Below are positions 5,198 through 7,467 of a stretch of 7,467 bases of DNA, one piece after another. Position numbers and translations under genes: made by a program. Position 1 is the first letter of the stretch, and each line of letters begins with the position of its first letter. Source of the stretch: Planctomycetales bacterium (GTDB lineage Bacteria; Planctomycetota; Phycisphaerae; SM23-33); the NCBI GenBank assembly GCA_030631085.1, contig DAOVLV010000080.1, positions 1 to 7,467 of the forward strand. Direction: 5' to 3'. Below the pieces are notes generated by a model. That model did no database searches. It was not told where the DNA came from and saw nothing but the letters and a program-made list of their open reading frames with translations.

Positions 5198-6160
5198 TTA
5201 CGCTCCATAGCTGCGCTTGCGGTGAGCCGCGTCGAACCGCCTGCGGCGAACCATCGCCAGTCCACCCAACGCCAGCAGCGACAGCGTCGCCGGTTCTGGG
5301 ATCGCGAAAGCAATATCATTAGGATAGCCAAGTCCCTCTGTTATCAGATCCTCGACATTGCTGCCGTCCAGGTCGGCGCGTTGGATCTTATGGGTTGGAG
5401 CATTCGAATATCCGTCCGTCCAATACATCTTCCCGCCGGAGACATCGAGATCAATGCTGTTGGGCCAAATCAGGCCAGCGGTGATAAGGTTTTCCACACT
5501 GCTGCCGTCCAGGTTCGCCCGCTGGATTTTCGCCGAGGACACATCCGTCCAGTATACCTTTCCTGCTGGCAGATCCAGATCAATACCAAGCGGATAAAAC
5601 AATCCGGTTACGATGTCTTCAATGTCGCTTCCATCGAGATTGGCTCGGCGGATACAGCCACCGCCTGGAGCTGTCAGGTTATCTGCCCAGTACATCTTCC
5701 CGCCATCAGGATCCACGGCGATACCGATCGGGCCATAAAGACCCGTGTCAATCAGAGTTTCGACGTTGTCTCCGCCAAGATTAGAACGTTGAATCGTTTT
5801 CCCGTTCCAATTCGTCCAGTACATCTTGCCGTGGGATGGGTCGAGGGCAAGGCCCGTCGTGAATCGCGGCACGGTCAACAAGTTCACGACGTTGCCACCG
5901 TCCAAGTCAGATCGGTAGATCCCGCTATCGCCGCTAGAATTGGACGTAGTCCAATATACATTGCCTCCTGCCAAATCAAGATCGATGCCGGCCGAATCTC
6001 CCGCTGTGGAGGTCACTTGCTCCACACTGCTACCGTCTGGATTCGCTCGATGTATGAAGTAGTCGGCGTAGTATATCTTCGGGGGCTTTGCAGCCTGTGC
6101 ACTGATCGAAGAGACCAGCATGATAAGCAGACTGGCTGCTGTTGCTTTTCCCATCACCAT
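5198..6160 (-). CDS. PEP-CTERM surface protein with six YWTD (LDL-receptor class B) repeats (gene C)
   Basis: The 320-residue exported protein has a signal peptide (MVMGKATAASLLIMLVSS, cleavage near AQAA at 24). Six YWTD-type repeats follow, spaced 39-46 residues apart: YYAD (30), YWTT (69), YWTN (114), YWAD (157), YWTD (203) and YWTD (246). Between them run regular IxRxxLDGSxVExLI and GIDLD segments. Six YWTD units normally close one six-bladed beta-propeller. The sorting signal is IPEPATLSLLALGGLAMVRR, PEP at 288-290. Unusually, 12 residues (FDAAHRKRSYGA) follow the four arginines. GAGGTG (6165-6170) supports ATG 6160; ATG 6154 is also possible. First gene of the C-B operon, with a ~240-nt 5' UTR carrying the conserved leader. 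A binding or adhesion role is inference. Confidence 0.9.
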   Translation of the reverse strand: MVMGKATAASLLIMLVSSISAQAAKPPKIYYADYFIHRANPDGSSVEQVTSTAGDSAGIDLDLAGGNVYWTTSNSSGDSGIYRSDLDGGNVVNLLTVPRFTTGLALDPSHGKMYWTNWNGKTIQRSNLGGDNVETLIDTGLYGPIGIAVDPDGGKMYWADNLTAPGGGCIRRANLDGSDIEDIVTGLFYPLGIDLDLPAGKVYWTDVSSAKIQRANLDGSSVENLITAGLIWPNSIDLDVSGGKMYWTDGYSNAPTHKIQRADLDGSNVEDLITEGLGYPNDIAFAIPEPATLSLLALGGLAMVRRRRFDAAHRKRSYGA

Positions 6161-6164
6161 TATT

Positions 6165-6170
6165 CACCTC
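6165..6170 (-). promoter_or_regulatory. Ribosome-binding site of gene C
   Basis: GAGGTG on the minus strand, with GAGG 6 nt before ATG 6160 and 12 nt before ATG 6154, favours the first ATG. Confidence 0.55.
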
Positions 6171-6220
6171 GCTTTCTGTATCCGCATGCCGGCTTTCTGT
6201 CGTGTGTGCGAACGTGCCCT

Positions 6221-6246
6221 TTGACCACAAACCCTTTAAGGGTCAA
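6221..6246 (-). repeat. Two mutually exclusive hairpins in the gene C 5' UTR
   Basis: TTGACC (6221-6226) can pair with GGTCAA (6241-6246). Alternatively ACCCTT (6231-6236) can pair with AAGGGT (6238-6243). The two pairings share bases 6241-6243 and cannot form fully together. No equivalent is seen in the gene A UTR. Confidence 0.35.
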
Positions 6247-6275
6247 CGCCTTGTACGCAGCCCACATAAGCGATT

Positions 6276-6403
6276 ATGGGAACTTGGCCGGTGGTGGCCT
6301 AAGGTGTGTTCGAGTGAGCGAGATTCGCTCACACCCTCACTTCTATTCGGCAGGCTCATGCCGAAATGCAGCTACTCCGCCGCTCCCTTCAGCGGGCTGG
6401 AGC
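6276..6403 (-). ncRNA. Candidate structured 5' leader RNA of gene C (copy 1)
   Basis: The same four stems as in the other copy can form. H1: outer 6399-6403 with 6374-6378, inner 6391-6395 with 6380-6384. H2: 6346-6352 with 6359-6365, loop UGAGCC. H3: 6314-6321 with 6325-6332, loop of 3. H4: 6286-6289 with 6296-6299. The alternative pairing 6303-6308 with 6330-6335 is also kept and would disrupt H3. Loop length in H1 and H4 differs by one base between the copies while the stems are intact. It could be a riboswitch-like element, a protein-binding leader or a stabilising 5' structure. Confidence 0.5.
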
Positions 6404-6410
6404 ATTATTG

Positions 6411-6438
6411 ATCATACAGCAAATCGCGGATCTGTCAA
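6411..6438 (-). promoter_or_regulatory. Sigma-70-type promoter of the C-B operon
   Basis: On the minus strand a perfect TTGACA (6438-6433) is followed after 16 nt by TATGAT (6416-6411), 5 of 6 to consensus. Transcription should start near 6404, directly before stem H1 of the leader. Confidence 0.75.
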
Positions 6439-6488
6439 GTGTTTTGTGCGAAAAGTCATACATGCTTGTCCACGAAGATCGTTTTCAG
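6439..6488 (-). promoter_or_regulatory. Conserved box upstream of the C-B promoter
   Basis: These 50 bp are nearly identical to 4141-4190, with about two substitutions. The block directly abuts the -35 box and ends at TTTCAG, after which the two copies no longer align. Confidence 0.45.
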
Positions 6489-6565
6489 AGAAAAAGGTGG
6501 GACTCCGCTTCCCATAGGGACACTATGTGTCGCTCCGTCCGGAGCCTACCGCTGCCACCGAATAA

Positions 6566-6599
6566 AAGAAGCCCAGCCATTCTAATGGCTGGGCTTCTT
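6566..6599 (-). terminator. Intrinsic terminator of groEL
   Basis: AAGAAGCCCAGCCATT (6566-6581) pairs perfectly with 6584-6599: 16 bp around a CT centre. On the minus strand it is followed by a short T-rich tail (TTTTATT). It lies about 37 nt beyond the groEL stop and shares its core stem with the gene B terminator. Confidence 0.85.
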
Positions 6600-6600
6600 A

Positions 6601-6635
6601 ACTAATCCCTATTCCCTACGACCTACGCCCTGTCT
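6601..6635. repeat. Degenerate heptamer tandem repeat at the groEL 3' end
   Basis: Five 7-mers in a row, ACTAATC, CCTATTC, CCTACGA, CCTACGC, CCTGTCT, fill the gap between the groEL stop (6637) and its terminator. They resemble the heptamers at 4282-4302 and 1357-1391. Confidence 0.45.
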
Positions 6636-6636
6636 G

Positions 6637-7467
6637 TTAATACATCCCTTCCATTCCGCCGCCGGGAGGGCCTGCGGGGGACTTCTTTTCGGGGATTTCG
6701 CTGATTACCGCATCGGTCGTCAGAAGCAGGCCTGATACGGAGGCTGCATTTTGCAGGGCTGTTCGCTCGACCTTTGTCGGAACGATCACGCCGGCCTTGA
6801 CCAGGTCGCAGTATTTGCCGGCCAGGGCGTCGTAACCGAAGTTGGCGTCGTCGGCTTCTTCGACCTTGGCAGCGACGATCGAACCGTCCAGACCTGAGTT
6901 GACCGCAATCTGCTTAATCGGCGTCACCAGCGACCGGCGGACGATATCGACGCCGGTTTTCTCGTCGTCGCTGTCACATTTGATCTTATCGAGCACTTTT
7001 CTCGCCCGCAGCACTGCAACGGCGCCGCCGGGGAGGATTCCTTCTTCGACCGCTGCCCGACATGCGTGAAGCGCGTCTTCAACGCGGGCCTTCTTCTCTT
7101 TCATCTCGACTTCGGTAGCGGCACCGACGTTAATCTGGGCGACTCCGCCGGACAACTTCGCCAGGCGTTCCTGGAGTTTCTCGACGTCGTAGTCGGAGTC
7201 GGTGGCGTCGATTTGATTCTTAATCTGCTCGATTCTGCCCTTGATGTCGGAAGTCTTTCCGCCGCCTTCGATGATGGTGGTGTTGTCCTTGTCGATGCGG
7301 ACCCGCTTGGCTGTGCCGAGGTCGGTCATCTGGAGGCTTTCCAGCGAGACGCCCATATCTTCCATAACGGCGTTTCCACCGGTCAGAACGGCGATGTCGC
7401 GGAGCATTTCCTTTCGGCGGTCGCCGAAGCCGGGGGCCTTGACCGTGCAGCACTGGAGCGTGCCGCG
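6637..7467 (-). CDS. groEL: Chaperonin GroEL (Hsp60), C-terminal half; 5' end outside the window
   Basis: The frame runs unbroken from the right edge to TAA at 6637-6639, giving 276 residues. They align with Escherichia coli GroEL from about residue 268 to the end. Visible landmarks are VKAPGFGDRRKEML, the IDKDNTTIIEGGG stretch, SDYDVEKLQERLAKLSGGVA, the highly conserved VGAATEVEMKEKKARVEDAL (containing the Asp needed for ATP hydrolysis, D398 in E. coli) and VEEGILPGGAVA. GroEL forms the double-ring ATP-driven folding chamber of the cytoplasm. Two oddities: the GILDPTKV motif, whose Asp (D495) contacts the nucleotide, reads GVIVPTKV; and the flexible tail is short, PPGGGMEGMY, without GGM repeats. 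The gene ends at its own terminator. Whether groES precedes it cannot be seen. Confidence 0.96.
   Translation of the reverse strand, partial: RGTLQCCTVKAPGFGDRRKEMLRDIAVLTGGNAVMEDMGVSLESLQMTDLGTAKRVRIDKDNTTIIEGGGKTSDIKGRIEQIKNQIDATDSDYDVEKLQERLAKLSGGVAQINVGAATEVEMKEKKARVEDALHACRAAVEEGILPGGAVAVLRARKVLDKIKCDSDDEKTGVDIVRRSLVTPIKQIAVNSGLDGSIVAAKVEEADDANFGYDALAGKYCDLVKAGVIVPTKVERTALQNAASVSGLLLTTDAVISEIPEKKSPAGPPGGGMEGMY

Larger units (their letters stand above)
6276..6488 (-). repeat. Long direct repeat, copy 1 (upstream box, promoter and leader of gene C)
   Basis: This 213-bp block is the partner of 3977-4190, in the same orientation and about 2.3 kb away. Together with the repeated terminator hairpins (6566-6599 and 4250-4277) it brackets genes C and B. 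Confidence 0.85.
6161..6636 (-). other. Control region between groEL and gene C
   Basis: This 476-bp gene-free region holds, in minus-strand order: heptamer repeats (6601-6635), the groEL terminator (6566-6599), a unique stretch (about 6489-6565), the upstream conserved box (6439-6488), a promoter (6411-6438), the conserved leader (6276-6403), and ~115 nt of non-shared 5' UTR with a pair of competing hairpins (6221-6246) and the gene C SD. Confidence 0.6.

Noticed and set aside
3977..6488. CRISPR array or integron-type attC sites
   Set aside because: Only two copies, ~214 bp long and 2.3 kb apart, with promoters inside them. There are no short regularly spaced repeats, no integrase and no cas genes.
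5222..6517. A 431-codon open frame on the plus strand across gene C and its leader
   Set aside because: It is antisense to gene C, which has a signal peptide, regular YWTD repeats and a sorting signal. The translated plus-strand product has no recognisable domain, and the frame runs through the promoter and leader repeat.

Overview
The window looks like a bacterial chromosome segment of about 55% GC. The most likely source is a planctomycete or a related environmental lineage with an exosortase/PEP-CTERM surface-protein system. This rests on three different proteins ending in a PEPAT signal, hydrophobic helix and Arg/Lys cluster, plus the style of the HU-like protein and GroEL. No rRNA or other taxonomic marker is present, so the assignment is inference.

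Left part (1-2700): the 3' end of an unidentified plus-strand gene; a spacer with a nested inverted-repeat element and a GC-rich hairpin; an HU-family DNA-binding protein (minus) with a clear SD and a plausible promoter; a heptamer-based element with inverted terminal arms; a MarC-family membrane protein (plus); and a small protein with a likely winged-helix domain and a C-terminal membrane segment (plus). A large hairpin at 2637-2680 separates this plus-strand pair from the minus-strand genes facing it.

Right part (2700-7467): everything is on the minus strand. In transcription order it reads: groEL (C-terminal half, entering at the right edge), terminator, promoter and leader, gene C (YWTD propeller, PEP-CTERM), gene B (ConA-like lectin fold, PEP-CTERM), the same terminator again, the same promoter and leader again, then gene A (HAF-repeat protein, PEP-CTERM). 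C and B are 33 bp apart and form an operon. A is a separate unit.

The most notable feature is a ~214 bp direct repeat, roughly 88-90% identical by eye, upstream of both transcription units. It carries about 50 bp of conserved sequence upstream of a TTGACA promoter, the promoter, and ~127 nt of transcribed leader. The two leaders can form the same four hairpins. Their differences lie mostly in loops and linkers, and their single-base indels break any reading frame. The bodies of genes A and C are not homologous, so a shared control module, perhaps a structured RNA or the binding site of a surface-protein regulon, fits better than simple gene duplication. The repeated terminators make the C-B unit look like a cassette bounded by direct repeats.
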